A program made the translations under genes and the position numbers. Shown here one piece after another: positions 44,588-52,979 of a stretch of 64,000 nucleotides of DNA (position 1 is its first letter; the number at the start of each line of letters is the position of its first letter). Source of the stretch: Actinotalea subterranea. GTDB taxonomy: Bacteria > Actinomycetota > Actinomycetes > Actinomycetales > Cellulomonadaceae. Under the pieces are notes generated by a model. The model saw only the letters and a program-made list of their open reading frames with translations, searched no databases and was not told the origin of the DNA. The stretch spans positions 62,001 to 126,000 of the forward strand of contig NZ_VTTP01000005.1 in the NCBI RefSeq assembly GCF_008364845.1, written 5' to 3'.

Positions 44588-45417
44588 CCGTCCAGCTCCG
44601 CGGCGAGCGCACGCGCCCTGTCGCGTGCGGCCTCCGCGGCGGCGAGGACCGCGGCACGGACGCCGTGCGCGTCGAGCTCGCGCAGGCCGGCGACCGTGGT
44701 GCCGCCGGGCGAGGAGACGCGCTCGCGCAGGATCACCGGGTGCTCGCCGGTCTCCTCGAGCAACGCGGCCGAGCCCCGGAACGTCGCGAGCGCGAGCCGG
44801 GAGGCCTGCTCGCGCGTCAGGCCGAGCAGCACGCCCGCCTCCGCGAGGGCGTCGACGAGGTAGAACACGTAGGCGGGGCCGGAGCCCGAGATCGCCGTGA
44901 CGGCGTCCAGGTCCTTCTCGGCGACCTCGAGCACGAGGCCCGTCCCGGCCAGGAGCCTGCCGACGGCCTCCATGTGGGCCGGGGTCGCGGAGGTCCCCGC
45001 GCTCATGGCACCGGCACCCTGCCCGACGACGGCCGGCGTGTTGGGCATGACGCGCACCACGGGCGTGCCCGCGGGCAGGCGCTTCTCGTAGAAGGCGATC
45101 GGAAGACCGGCGGCGACGCTCACGACGACCGTGCCGGGCCGCAGCGCGGGTCCGACCTCCTCGAGCACGCCCGCGACGTCCTTGGGCTTGAGGGCCACGA
45201 CCACGAGGTCGGCCCGGGACGCGACCTTGGCGTTGCCGTCGGCGGCGCGCACGCCGTAGCGCTCGGCGAGCTCGGTGGCACGCCTGGCCGACGGCTCGCT
45301 CACCGCGAGGTCCTCGACGTCGACGCCTGCACGCAGGGCCGCCGCGAGGATCGCCTCGCCCATGACACCGCCGCCCAGCAGGGCGACACGGCCGAGCGGA
45401 CGGGCTGCCTGGTCCAT
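44584..45417 (-). CDS. proC: pyrroline-5-carboxylate reductase
   Basis: The 277-residue enzyme carries out the last step of proline synthesis. It has the N-terminal NADPH-binding motif VALLGGGVMGEAIL, ALKPKDVAGVLEEV, VRVMPNTPAVVGQGAGAM and the C-terminal TAISGSGPAYVFYLVDALAEAG and RERVSSPGGTTVAGL active-site segments. GAGGAG precedes the ATG. The overlap with a LacI gene is unusual for a housekeeping amino-acid gene. Confidence 0.95.
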   Translation of the reverse strand: MDQAARPLGRVALLGGGVMGEAILAAALRAGVDVEDLAVSEPSARRATELAERYGVRAADGNAKVASRADLVVVALKPKDVAGVLEEVGPALRPGTVVVSVAAGLPIAFYEKRLPAGTPVVRVMPNTPAVVGQGAGAMSAGTSATPAHMEAVGRLLAGTGLVLEVAEKDLDAVTAISGSGPAYVFYLVDALAEAGVLLGLTREQASRLALATFRGSAALLEETGEHPVILRERVSSPGGTTVAGLRELDAHGVRAAVLAAAEAARDRARALAAELDG

Positions 45418-45458
45418 CGCTGTGCTCCTCGCTGGTGGTGCTGGGGTGGGCCGGCTGA

Positions 45459-45561
45459 CCTGCCCCCGTCAGGGGCCAGGCGTCCCGGCCGGCCTGCCCC
45501 CCGTCAGGGGCCAGGTGTCCCGGCCGGCCTGCCCCCGTCAGGGGCCGGGCGTCCCGGCCGG
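45459..45561. repeat. three 34-35 bp direct repeats upstream of proC
   Basis: Three near-identical units (45459-45492, 45493-45527, 45528-45561) each contain GCCCC-CGTCA-GGGGC, able to form a small hairpin. A degenerate fourth copy reaches the stop codon of the leftward gene at 45575. Confidence 0.85.
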
Positions 45562-45574
45562 GTGTGCCGGCACG

Positions 45575-46507
45575 TCAGAGGGTGTAGCCCGCGTGCACGT
45601 CGCGCAGGGCCTCGGCGGGTCCGTCGACCTGCACGAGGACCGACCCGTTGGTCCACACGACGGTGCCGGTCCCGTCGGCGCGCGGCACGAACGTGTAGCG
45701 CCCGACCTCGGTCCCGTCGACCGTGACGGCGCCCTCCTCGAGGGTGAGCGCGTCGTCGGCTGCCGCGTCGTCGGCCGCTGCGTCGTCGGCCGCCGCGTCG
45801 TCGGTGGCTGCGTCGTCGGTGGCTGCGTCGTCACCTGCGGCTGCGTCGTCGGCGGGGGCTCCCGCGGCGGCGGTGAGCTGCGTCACGGCGCGCTGGTAGG
45901 CGCCGGTCGCGGCCTCTGCGGTGGCCCACTGACCCGCGAGGGTCGTGAGGGTCGTCGTGCCGCCGTCGGAGTACACGAGGCGGTAGCTCTCGAGCGCGCC
46001 GGCGGCGAGCAGGTCGGGGGACGCCGCGGCCTCGGTGAGCGCGTACGAGAGCACGGTGGACGGGAGCGCGTCGAAGAACGCCGTGCCGGCGGCACGTTCG
46101 ACGGGCGCGATCGTCGGGGTGGGGGCCGGGAGCGTGACCGTCTCGGCCTCCGGCGTCTCGCCGCCACCACGGTTGTTCATGAGCAGGACGCCGGCGACGA
46201 CGGCACCGACCACGAGCACACCGGCCCCGGCGAGCAGCCAGACGGGGGGCCGGCGACGACCGGTGGGGCCGTCGTCGTCCGGTCCGACCGCTCCGGCGTG
46301 ACCCGCGCGCTCGGGCGGGACCGAGGCGGGCATGGCGCCGCGCCGGGCGTCGCTGCGCGAGACGGGCGTGCCCGGGGGCGTCGCCGAGGACTGGGCGTGG
46401 GCGCCTGCGCCGGTACCGCCCATCTGGTCGAAGGGCCACGAGCCCCGACCGTCGTCCCCGGAGCCGTTCCCGAGGGTGCCGCCGATCCTGCCGGTGCTGT
46501 CGCTCAT
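45575..46507 (-). CDS. single-pass membrane protein with acidic Asp/Ala repeats, function unknown
   Basis: The 310-residue protein has a disordered Gly/Ser/Pro-rich N-terminal region of about 95 residues, one membrane helix (VWLLAGAGVLVVGAVVAGVLLM, about 90-112), and an extracellular domain interrupted near residues 230-255 by repeats of (T/A)DDAA. GGGAGAGG precedes the ATG at 46507. I recognise no family. The C-terminal part (YTFVPRADGTGTVVWTNGSVLVQVDG) resembles small sensor-like extracellular domains only in a general way. Confidence 0.7.
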   Translation of the reverse strand: MSDSTGRIGGTLGNGSGDDGRGSWPFDQMGGTGAGAHAQSSATPPGTPVSRSDARRGAMPASVPPERAGHAGAVGPDDDGPTGRRRPPVWLLAGAGVLVVGAVVAGVLLMNNRGGGETPEAETVTLPAPTPTIAPVERAAGTAFFDALPSTVLSYALTEAAASPDLLAAGALESYRLVYSDGGTTTLTTLAGQWATAEAATGAYQRAVTQLTAAAGAPADDAAAGDDAATDDAATDDAAADDAAADDAAADDALTLEEGAVTVDGTEVGRYTFVPRADGTGTVVWTNGSVLVQVDGPAEALRDVHAGYTL

Positions 46508-46664
46508 TCGCCTCTCCCTGCCGGTGCTCTGCGCGGCCAGCCTATGGCCTGCACCCGCGGGCGCCCCGCACCCGGCCCCGCTCGCCTGTCGAGCGTCGTC
46601 GCCCGGGCCGGGTCGTCGCCGGCCGGTCCCGGGATCCGCCGACTGCGAGGCGCCTCCCGCGGTG

Positions 46665-46883
46665 CCGGGCGCCGTCGCCAGCGGCCGCGTCCTCTCCCCA
46701 CCGCACCGGGCGCCGTGGCCGGGGGCCGCGTCATCTCCTTGCCGCACCGCGCGCCGCTGTCAGGGACCGCGTCATCTGCTTGCCGCTCCTTGCCGCACCG
46801 CGCGCCGCCGTCAGGGACCGCGTCCCGTCCGCCGGGTCCCAGGATCCGCGCCGGACCCCCTCCCGCCGCGCCGGGCGCCGTCA
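46665..46883. repeat. five degenerate repeats spreading from the ABC-2 permease stop
   Basis: Copies of CCG(G/C)GCGCCG..GTC with a trailing CCGCGTC start at 46665, 46706, 46747, 46798 and 46871, spaced 41, 41, 51 and 73 bp. The last copy contains the stop codon of the leftward ABC-2 permease. The gap 46508-46880 holds no gene. Confidence 0.7.
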
Positions 46884-47612
46884 GGGTGTGCGGCGGCGCA
46901 GGGTCGTGGCGCCGAGGACGAGCGCGCCGACGATGAAGAGGACGACGACGCCGATCGCACCGCGGACCTCCGCGAACCCGGCGCCGGCGGCCAGGTCCTG
47001 CAGCGCCTCCATCCCGTACGTCAGCGGGAGGACGCGCGAGACGGCCTCGAGGGCGGCCGGCATGGCGTCGCGGGGCATGAGCAGCCCGCACGTGATCAGC
47101 TGGGGGAAGATGATGACGGGCATCAGCTGGACCGCCTGGAACTCGGTGCGTGCGACGGCGGACGCGGCGAGCCCCAGGGCCGTGCCCAGCACGGCGTCCA
47201 GCACCGCGACGAGCAGGACCACCCACAGCTCGCCGGCGACGTCCATGCCGCACACCCACACGGTGAAGGCCGCGAGCACGCACGCCTGGAGCACGGCGAT
47301 GGCCCCGAAGGCGAGGGCGTAGCCCACGACGACGTCGGCCTTGCCGACCGGTGTGGTCATGAGCCGCTCGAGCGTGCCTGACTGGCGCTCGCGCAACGTG
47401 GCGACGCTCGTCACCAGGAACATCACGATGAGCGGGAACAGGCCGACGAGGAGCGGGCCGAACTGGTCGAGCACCGGCGTCCCGTCGAACATCCACGCGA
47501 CGAGCCCCACGAGCACGCACGGGAGGGCGATGAGGATGCCGATCGTCCGCGGGTCGTTGCGGATCTGCCGCAGGACGCGACCTGCGGTGGCGAGGGTCGA
47601 GGTGGGGTTCAT
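46881..47612 (-). CDS. ABC-2 type permease
   Basis: The 243-residue permease has six hydrophobic helices and the ABC-2 pattern VTSVATLRERQSGTLERLMTTPVGKADVVVGY followed by QLMPVIIFPQLITCGLLMPRDAMPAAL. It pairs with the ATPase gene before it (ATGA overlap) as an exporter of unknown substrate. MNPTST is the start. Confidence 0.88.
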   Translation of the reverse strand: MNPTSTLATAGRVLRQIRNDPRTIGILIALPCVLVGLVAWMFDGTPVLDQFGPLLVGLFPLIVMFLVTSVATLRERQSGTLERLMTTPVGKADVVVGYALAFGAIAVLQACVLAAFTVWVCGMDVAGELWVVLLVAVLDAVLGTALGLAASAVARTEFQAVQLMPVIIFPQLITCGLLMPRDAMPAALEAVSRVLPLTYGMEALQDLAAGAGFAEVRGAIGVVVLFIVGALVLGATTLRRRTP

Positions 47613-48385
47613 CGTCCGGTCTCCTCGTCGTGGGGGTCGTCGCCCACCGGGGGGTGCTCGTCCTCGACGAGGGCGAGGAATGCGGCCTCGATGTCGGCGG
47701 TGCCGGTGCGGGCGAGCAGCTCGGCCAGCGTGCCGTCGGCGAGGAGGTGCCCGTCGCGCATCAGGAGCAGGCGGTCGCACCGCAGGGCCTCGTCCATGAC
47801 GTGGCTGCTGACCAGGAGAGAGGTGCCGCGGTCGGCGAGCCGGCGGAAGAGCGCCCACAGGTCGCGGCGGAGCACGGGGTCGAGCCCGACCGTCGGTTCG
47901 TCGAGGACGAGCAGCTCCGGGGATGCGAGCAGCGCGAGGGCGAGCGAGACGCGTGACCGTTCGCCGCCGGACAGGACGCCCACGCGTCGGTCCGCGAGCG
48001 GGGTCAGGTCGACGTCGGCGAGGCTGCGCACGACGTCGTCCTCGCTCGCGCCGAGGAGGCGGGCGAAGTAGCGGAGGTTCTCGACGACGGAGATGTCGGC
48101 GTACACGCTCGGCGCCTGGGTGACGTACCCGACGCGACGACGAAGGCTCGGGTGGCCGGCCGGTCGCCCGAGGACCTCGACGAGGCCGGTCACGTTGTCC
48201 TGGACCCCGACGACGGCGCGCATGAGCGTCGTCTTGCCGCTGCCGCTCGGCCCCAGGAGCCCGACGACCTCACCGGAGGGGACGACGACGTCGAGGCCAC
48301 GGATCACCTCGACGCGTCGCCTGCCGGACCCGCGCACGACGCCGAGGCCCGAGATCCGCACCGCGGTGCCGCTGGTTTTCCTCAT
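47609..48385 (-). CDS. ABC exporter ATPase
   Basis: The 258-residue protein has Walker A GPSGSGKTT (about 38-46), signature LSGGERSR and Walker B LLVLDEPTVGLD, of the DrrA/NatA export group. There is no Shine-Dalgarno site. TTGTGC (48421-48416), 17 nt and CAGTAT (48398-48393) end 7 nt before the ATG at 48385, giving a good leaderless promoter. A TetR gene lies upstream and may control it. Confidence 0.9.
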   Translation of the reverse strand: MRKTSGTAVRISGLGVVRGSGRRRVEVIRGLDVVVPSGEVVGLLGPSGSGKTTLMRAVVGVQDNVTGLVEVLGRPAGHPSLRRRVGYVTQAPSVYADISVVENLRYFARLLGASEDDVVRSLADVDLTPLADRRVGVLSGGERSRVSLALALLASPELLVLDEPTVGLDPVLRRDLWALFRRLADRGTSLLVSSHVMDEALRCDRLLLMRDGHLLADGTLAELLARTGTADIEAAFLALVEDEHPPVGDDPHDEETGR

Positions 48386-48705
48386 GTGAGGAATACTGCA
48401 CCTGGCGAACGCGGGGCACAAGGACGAAGGGCCCGGAGAGTCGAAGGTCCGGCGGTCCGGTCGATCCGCAACCCGGCGGTCCAGCCGATCCGCGGGCCGG
48501 CGCGGTCCGGTCCGGTCGATCGCGGCCCGGCAACTCGGCGGCCCGGTCGATCCGCAGCCCGCGTGAGTCGGCACCCAGCGGCTGGGGTACCCAGGAGCCC
48601 CGACGTCGCAGCGAGCCAGCAGCGTGGCAGCTCAGCCGCTGGGCGCAATTCGGACCGGCAGCTCAGCAGCTCGGCGACGCCGTGCGACGCCCTCGGTGCC
48701 AGTGC
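48386..48705. other. 320-bp gap with degenerate repeats and exporter promoter
   Basis: It holds the exporter promoter at the left end, a stretch of CGGTCGATCCGC-like degenerate repeats (about 48440-48565), and at the right end three GCAGCTCAGCmGCT-like units (48626-48644, 48657-48675, 48699-48719). The third unit includes the TetR stop codon. No gene is evident. Confidence 0.55.
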
Positions 48706-49314
48706 TCAGTTCGTCGGGGTCGACGGGTCGTCGAAGTAGGTCTGTACGGCGCGCCCGACCGTCTCGATGACCTGGGAGGCGGGGGCCGATGCGAGTGGTT
48801 CGAACTGCAGCACGTGCCGCGCGACGAGGAGACCGGCAACCTGAGACGCCGCGAGGTTGACGCGCAACGGGACGTCTGGGCCCGTCATGATGTGGGCGAC
48901 GTGGGACAGGACCTCTCGGCTGAGGAACTCGCGGATCGTCTGCCCCTGGTTGGTCGAGGCCGCTGCGGCGAAGATCATGCGGAATCGCTCTCGTCCGCCG
49001 GGGGCGTCCCAGATCTCGAGGACGGCAGCGACGAGCCGAGCTCCCAGCCCCTCGACCCCGCCGGTGACGATGCGGGCCGCGATGTCCGCAGGGTTGAGGC
49101 CGAGGTCGGCGATCGTCGCCGAGAACAGCTGAGCCTTGCCGTCCGGGAAGTAGTAGCGGACGAGAGCCGGGTCGACGGCCGCCCGTCGGGCGACCGCCCG
49201 GATGCTCGCAGCGTCGTAGCCACGCTCGCCGAACTCGGCTCGCGCCGCGCCGAGGATCTCGCCCCGAGCACCTTCGCCCCCCGCTCGTCGCCCGCGGCGC
49301 TGCTGGTCCGCCAT
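48706..49314 (-). CDS. TetR-family regulator
   Basis: The 202-residue protein has the TetR helix-turn-helix ILGAARAEFGERGYDAASIRAVARRAAVDPALVRYYFPDGKAQLF and a helical C-terminal domain of the TetR_C type (FRMIFAAAASTNQGQTIREFL). TACGCT lies 7 nt before the ATG at 49314, suggesting a leaderless start. Its position before the exporter operon makes that its likely target. Confidence 0.87.
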   Translation of the reverse strand: MADQQRRGRRAGGEGARGEILGAARAEFGERGYDAASIRAVARRAAVDPALVRYYFPDGKAQLFSATIADLGLNPADIAARIVTGGVEGLGARLVAAVLEIWDAPGGRERFRMIFAAAASTNQGQTIREFLSREVLSHVAHIMTGPDVPLRVNLAASQVAGLLVARHVLQFEPLASAPASQVIETVGRAVQTYFDDPSTPTN

Positions 49315-49398
49315 GCCCGCAAGCGTAGGTGGGGTCGCCTGCCGCACGGGCCAGCGGCTGTGCGGCACTGCGGCGCGGGCGCGAGGCGCAGGCCCGCA

Positions 49399-49575
49399 CT
49401 CGGCGCTGCGGGGGCTCCGCGCCGCGGGGGCTCCCACCGCACGGCGACGCGCTGCGGGGGCTCCGCGCCGCACGGTGACGCTCTGCCGGGGCTCGGCGCT
49501 GCGGGGGCTCCGGGCCGCGCGGTGACGCGATGCGGATACGTCTTCGCGCCGCACGGCGACGCGCTGCGGGCGCGA
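49399..49575. repeat. GC-rich direct repeats between TetR and HNH genes
   Basis: Units close to CGCTGCGGGGGCTCCGCGCCGC occur near 49403, 49449 and 49495 (46-bp spacing), with a shorter copy near 49561. They lie in the gap 49315-49600, before the stop of the leftward HNH gene. No coding sense is evident. Confidence 0.7.
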
Positions 49576-49600
49576 CCGAGGCGTCGTGCGGTCACGAGCG

Positions 49601-51208
49601 CTAGAAGGGTGGCCGGTCATCGCGCGGCCTCCTCCCGTCCCTTCTGCGCGGCCCCGCCTCTCCCCCGCGCTCCCGCCCCGCCTGAGATGGTCGAGCGCCG
49701 AGCGGGGCGTCAGCCGGGCGGGCCCGAAGACGAGTGCGCCGGTACGGGGGGTCTACCTCGAGCGTGGTGATCGGCTCCCTCGTGTACTGCGTTCCGTTGG
49801 GAGCGGTCCAGGTGAGCACGCCTGTCGCCGGATCGAGGTTCGAGCCCCACCGCGAGAACGTCTTGAGCCGGTGGTGGTGTCGGCACAGCGGCTGGAGGTT
49901 GTCGGCCCGCGTCTGACGGCGCGCTGCGGCCGGGCGGGGAGCGTCACGCCTCCCGACCCCAGCAGCGACACCGGCCTGCGCGCGTCCGCCCCGCCCCGGT
50001 TCAGCGGGGTGACCGGGTGGCGCCCGGTACGGGTCGATGTGGTCGACGTCGCACAGGGGGGCAGGCACCCGGCAGCCGGGGAACGTGCACGTCGGGTCGC
50101 GGTCGAGGATCGCCTCGACGAGAGCCGCGCTGGGGCGGTAGCCCGCCGATGCAGCCACCGGACGCCCGCCCTGAGCAAGGTCGGTGAGGACGCCCTGCCA
50201 CGTCGCGTCGGTCGCGACGAGGCGTGCGACGTCGGGCGGGATGGGCCCATAGCCGGCGAGCTCGGCGGGACGCGCGCTCAGACCGAGGAGCGTCTCGGCA
50301 CTCATCGTGATCCGCACGTGCGGCCGTCGTCGCTGCTGCTCCGGCAGGGGTTCGCCGTGCGGTGCGACGCCCGAGTCGAGCACGCTGCGCATGACATCCA
50401 CCAGCGCGTCCGCCCGCCTCGCGTCCATGGGTCTCGCATCGTCCGGGGCTGAGGTCGCGGCGATCGCGTCGACGGCAGTGAGCACCGTCGTCGCATCCAC
50501 GGCGGGGAGGTACGCGGTGAGCCAGGCCATCGAGTCGGGCGCAGGCGTCAGGCTGACGCATCTGCGCGCCGCGGCACGCTCGGAGCGCCGCGCCGCCGCG
50601 TCGGGATCGAGGACGAGCTCGGCCCGCCGCGCCGCCAGCCGCAGCTGCGGGGCCGTCCGCGCCGCGGCGTCGGGCAGCAGGGCCGCTCGGATCGCGACCT
50701 GCTGAGTGCGTGGCAGGTGTGACAGGTCCTCCGTGAGCACGCGCGCCTTCCGGACGTCCACGCGGCCCGCGGCGAGAGCGTCGTGGACCTCCGGGGCCTC
50801 ATCCAGGGCGACCGCCAGGGCTACCGTGTTCGCCGCGGACCGCCGGCTCGTGGCGAGGCGAGCGGCGAGCTCGTCGGCCACGAACTCGTCTCCGGCGCCC
50901 CCCGCAGCGCGCCGCACGAGCTCCGCCACGCCTGTCGCCTGTGCGGCCGCGACCCACGACGCGATCCGCTCCCACGCCGCGACGACCTCCACGAGAGCCA
51001 CGTCGTCGATCGCAGCCAGGTCGAGCGAGCTCAGACCCGCAGCGAGCGCGCCGCTCGGCACCGCCGCCTCGAGGGAAGCCGCCAGCGGGTGACGCTCGAC
51101 CCAGCCCTGGACCCGCGCGAGCGTGCCCGTGGGCACCGCGTCGGCGGCGTGGTGCGCGGCCGACGACCGACCGGCGAAGGCCGGTTCGGCAGGCGTCGAG
51201 GAGGACAT
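49601..51208 (-). CDS. DUF222 and HNH endonuclease-domain protein
   Basis: The 535-residue protein has the DUF222 (13E12-type) domain over about residues 40-350 and a C-terminal HNH nuclease motif: CTFPGCRVPAPLCDVDHIDPY near 380 and ADNLQPLCRHHHRLKT near 450. This family is multi-copy in actinomycete genomes and is linked to REP13E12-type elements; its cutting activity and target are unproven. A Gly/Arg/Ala-rich insertion separates the two halves of the HNH motif. No flanking repeats or transposase were found, so I call it a gene, not an element. Confidence 0.85.
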   Translation of the reverse strand: MSSSTPAEPAFAGRSSAAHHAADAVPTGTLARVQGWVERHPLAASLEAAVPSGALAAGLSSLDLAAIDDVALVEVVAAWERIASWVAAAQATGVAELVRRAAGGAGDEFVADELAARLATSRRSAANTVALAVALDEAPEVHDALAAGRVDVRKARVLTEDLSHLPRTQQVAIRAALLPDAAARTAPQLRLAARRAELVLDPDAAARRSERAAARRCVSLTPAPDSMAWLTAYLPAVDATTVLTAVDAIAATSAPDDARPMDARRADALVDVMRSVLDSGVAPHGEPLPEQQRRRPHVRITMSAETLLGLSARPAELAGYGPIPPDVARLVATDATWQGVLTDLAQGGRPVAASAGYRPSAALVEAILDRDPTCTFPGCRVPAPLCDVDHIDPYRAPPGHPAEPGRGGRAQAGVAAGVGRRDAPRPAAARRQTRADNLQPLCRHHHRLKTFSRWGSNLDPATGVLTWTAPNGTQYTREPITTLEVDPPYRRTRLRARPADAPLGARPSQAGRERGGEAGPRRRDGRRPRDDRPPF

Positions 51209-51548
51209 ACCGGCACATTACGGGCGGCCACTGACATCCCCGCTCGACGGTGAGTCCATCCGCGAGGACCGTCCGCTCGCTCGGCGCCGACCGCCAACCG
51301 ACCGCCCTTCGGCTCCCGCGAGAGGCAGCTTGGCGCCTGCCTCTCGCTTCGACTCCCAGCGGGACTCCCCAAGAACATCCGCGCGCGCGAGGCCTCGCGA
51401 TCGAGGCGTTCACCGACTCCCCCGAGCCGGCGAGCATGTCCGCGCGCGCGAGGCCTCACGCCCGTCGGCCGGTGGCGACCCCTGATGGCCCCACGCGTCT
51501 CCGCGCGCGAGGCCTCGCGTGTCAGACCCACCAGCTACGTTTCCCGGC
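51209..51548. promoter_or_regulatory. radA upstream region: three periodic palindromes, a hairpin and a leaderless promoter
   Basis: CGCGAGGCCTCGCG, a 14-bp palindrome within TCCGCGCGCGCGAGGCCTC, begins its unit at 51378, 51439 and 51500, exactly 61 bp apart; the middle copy has one changed base. GCGAGAGGCAG (51318-51328) pairs with 51337-51347. TACGTT (51536-51541) lies 7 nt before the radA GTG, and the third palindrome covers the -35 position. No gene is seen in this gap. Confidence 0.6.
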
Positions 51549-52955
51549 GTGGCATCCACCTCAGCGCGCACCGCGAAGACCCAACGCCCCGGCTACGCGT
51601 GCACCGAGTGCGGCTGGACCGCCGCCAAGTGGGCCGGTCGCTGCGGCGAGTGCCAGGCGTGGGGAACAGTCGTCGAGGACGCACCCACGTCCTCGGGGCC
51701 CCGCACGGTCGCGACGACGGCGGCGCGTGCGCCCGCCCGCCCCATCGGCGAGATCGACGTCGAGGCTGCGCGAGCACGGCCGACCGGCGTCGGAGAGCTG
51801 GATCGCGTGCTCGGCGGCGGGCTCGTGCCGGGCGCGGTGGTCCTCATGGCCGGCGAGCCGGGCGTGGGCAAGTCGACCCTCCTGCTCGACGTCGCCGCGC
51901 GGGTCGCCAGGGCCGACGGGCAGAGAGTCCTCTACATCACGGGAGAGGAGTCCGCGGGACAGGTGAGGCTGCGCGCCGAGCGGATCCACGCGCTCGCGCC
52001 CGACCTGCTCCTCGCCGCCGAGACGGACCTGGGGACCGTGCTCGGGCACATCGAGGCGAGCAGACCCACGATGATCGTCGTCGACTCCGTCCAGACCATC
52101 GGCTCCGCCCAGGTCGACGGGGCCCCGGGCGGCGTCAGCCAGGTTCGTGAGGTCGCCGCGGCGCTCATCGCGGTCGCCAAGGAACGTGACATCCCAGCGG
52201 TCCTCGTCGGCCACGTCACCAAGGACGGCAGCGTCGCGGGACCGCGCACTCTCGAGCACCTCGTCGACGTGGTGTGCCAGTTCGAGGGAGACCGGCACTC
52301 GCGGCTGCGGATGGTCCGGGCGACGAAGAACCGGTACGGCCCGACGGACGAGGTCGGGTGCTTCGACCTCTCGGAGCACGGCATCGTCGGGCTCGCGGAC
52401 CCGAGCGGGCTCTTCCTCTCACATGCCGTGCACCACGTCGCCGGGACGTGCGTCACGGTCACGCTCGAGGGCCGACGCCCGCTCGCCACCGAGGTCCAGG
52501 CGCTCGTCGTGCCATCGATGCTGAGCAACCCCCGGCGCACCACGAGCGGCGTCGACTCGAGCCGGCTCGCGATGATCCTCGCCGTGCTCCAGCGGCGAGC
52601 CGGTGTGCCGCTCGCCGACAAGGACGTCTACGTGTCGACCATCGGGGGCGCCCGTGTGGCGGAGCCTGCATCCGACCTCGCCGTTGCGCTCGCCACGGCG
52701 AGCGGCATGGAGAACGTCGCGCTCGCGGACGGACTCGTGGCGGTCGGTGAGGTCGGCCTCGCCGGGGAGATCCGGCCCGTCGTGGGTCTCACCCGACGCC
52801 TCGCGGAAGCACGACGGCTCGGGTTCCGGCGCGCCGTGGTCCCGGTGGGAGGCGTCGAGCCCGGTCAAGCCCTCGACGGACTGGAGCTCCTCGAGGCGAG
52901 CCATCTCGGCCATGCACTCGAGCTCTCCCGCGGCTCGCGCCTCCGGTCGGCGTAG
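51549..52955 (+). CDS. radA: DNA repair protein RadA
   Basis: RadA drives branch migration in recombination. The 468-residue protein has an N-terminal C4 zinc finger (Cys18, Cys21, Cys32, Cys35), a RecA-like ATPase with Walker A GEPGVGKST (102-110), the RadA-specific ATKNRYG motif, and a C-terminal Lon-like domain. The GTG at 51549 was chosen because TACGTT lies 7 nt upstream; a GTG at 51519 is in frame but not supported. disA follows 24 bp downstream. Confidence 0.93.
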   Translation: MASTSARTAKTQRPGYACTECGWTAAKWAGRCGECQAWGTVVEDAPTSSGPRTVATTAARAPARPIGEIDVEAARARPTGVGELDRVLGGGLVPGAVVLMAGEPGVGKSTLLLDVAARVARADGQRVLYITGEESAGQVRLRAERIHALAPDLLLAAETDLGTVLGHIEASRPTMIVVDSVQTIGSAQVDGAPGGVSQVREVAAALIAVAKERDIPAVLVGHVTKDGSVAGPRTLEHLVDVVCQFEGDRHSRLRMVRATKNRYGPTDEVGCFDLSEHGIVGLADPSGLFLSHAVHHVAGTCVTVTLEGRRPLATEVQALVVPSMLSNPRRTTSGVDSSRLAMILAVLQRRAGVPLADKDVYVSTIGGARVAEPASDLAVALATASGMENVALADGLVAVGEVGLAGEIRPVVGLTRRLAEARRLGFRRAVVPVGGVEPGQALDGLELLEASHLGHALELSRGSRLRSA

Positions 52956-52979
52956 CCGCCGCTCGCGTACGATTCGCAC

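Noticed and set aside
49835-49860. GGTTCGAG sequence resembling a tRNA T-arm
   Set aside because: It lies in frame inside the HNH gene and no acceptor, D or anticodon stem can be built around it.
49601-51208. HNH gene as part of an insertion sequence or prophage
   Set aside because: No terminal inverted repeats, target duplication, integrase or transposase was found beside it.
51378-51520. CRISPR array upstream of radA
   Set aside because: Only three short repeats of about 20 bp, with a palindromic core and no cas genes; 61-bp spacing with unlike spacers fits regulatory sites better.
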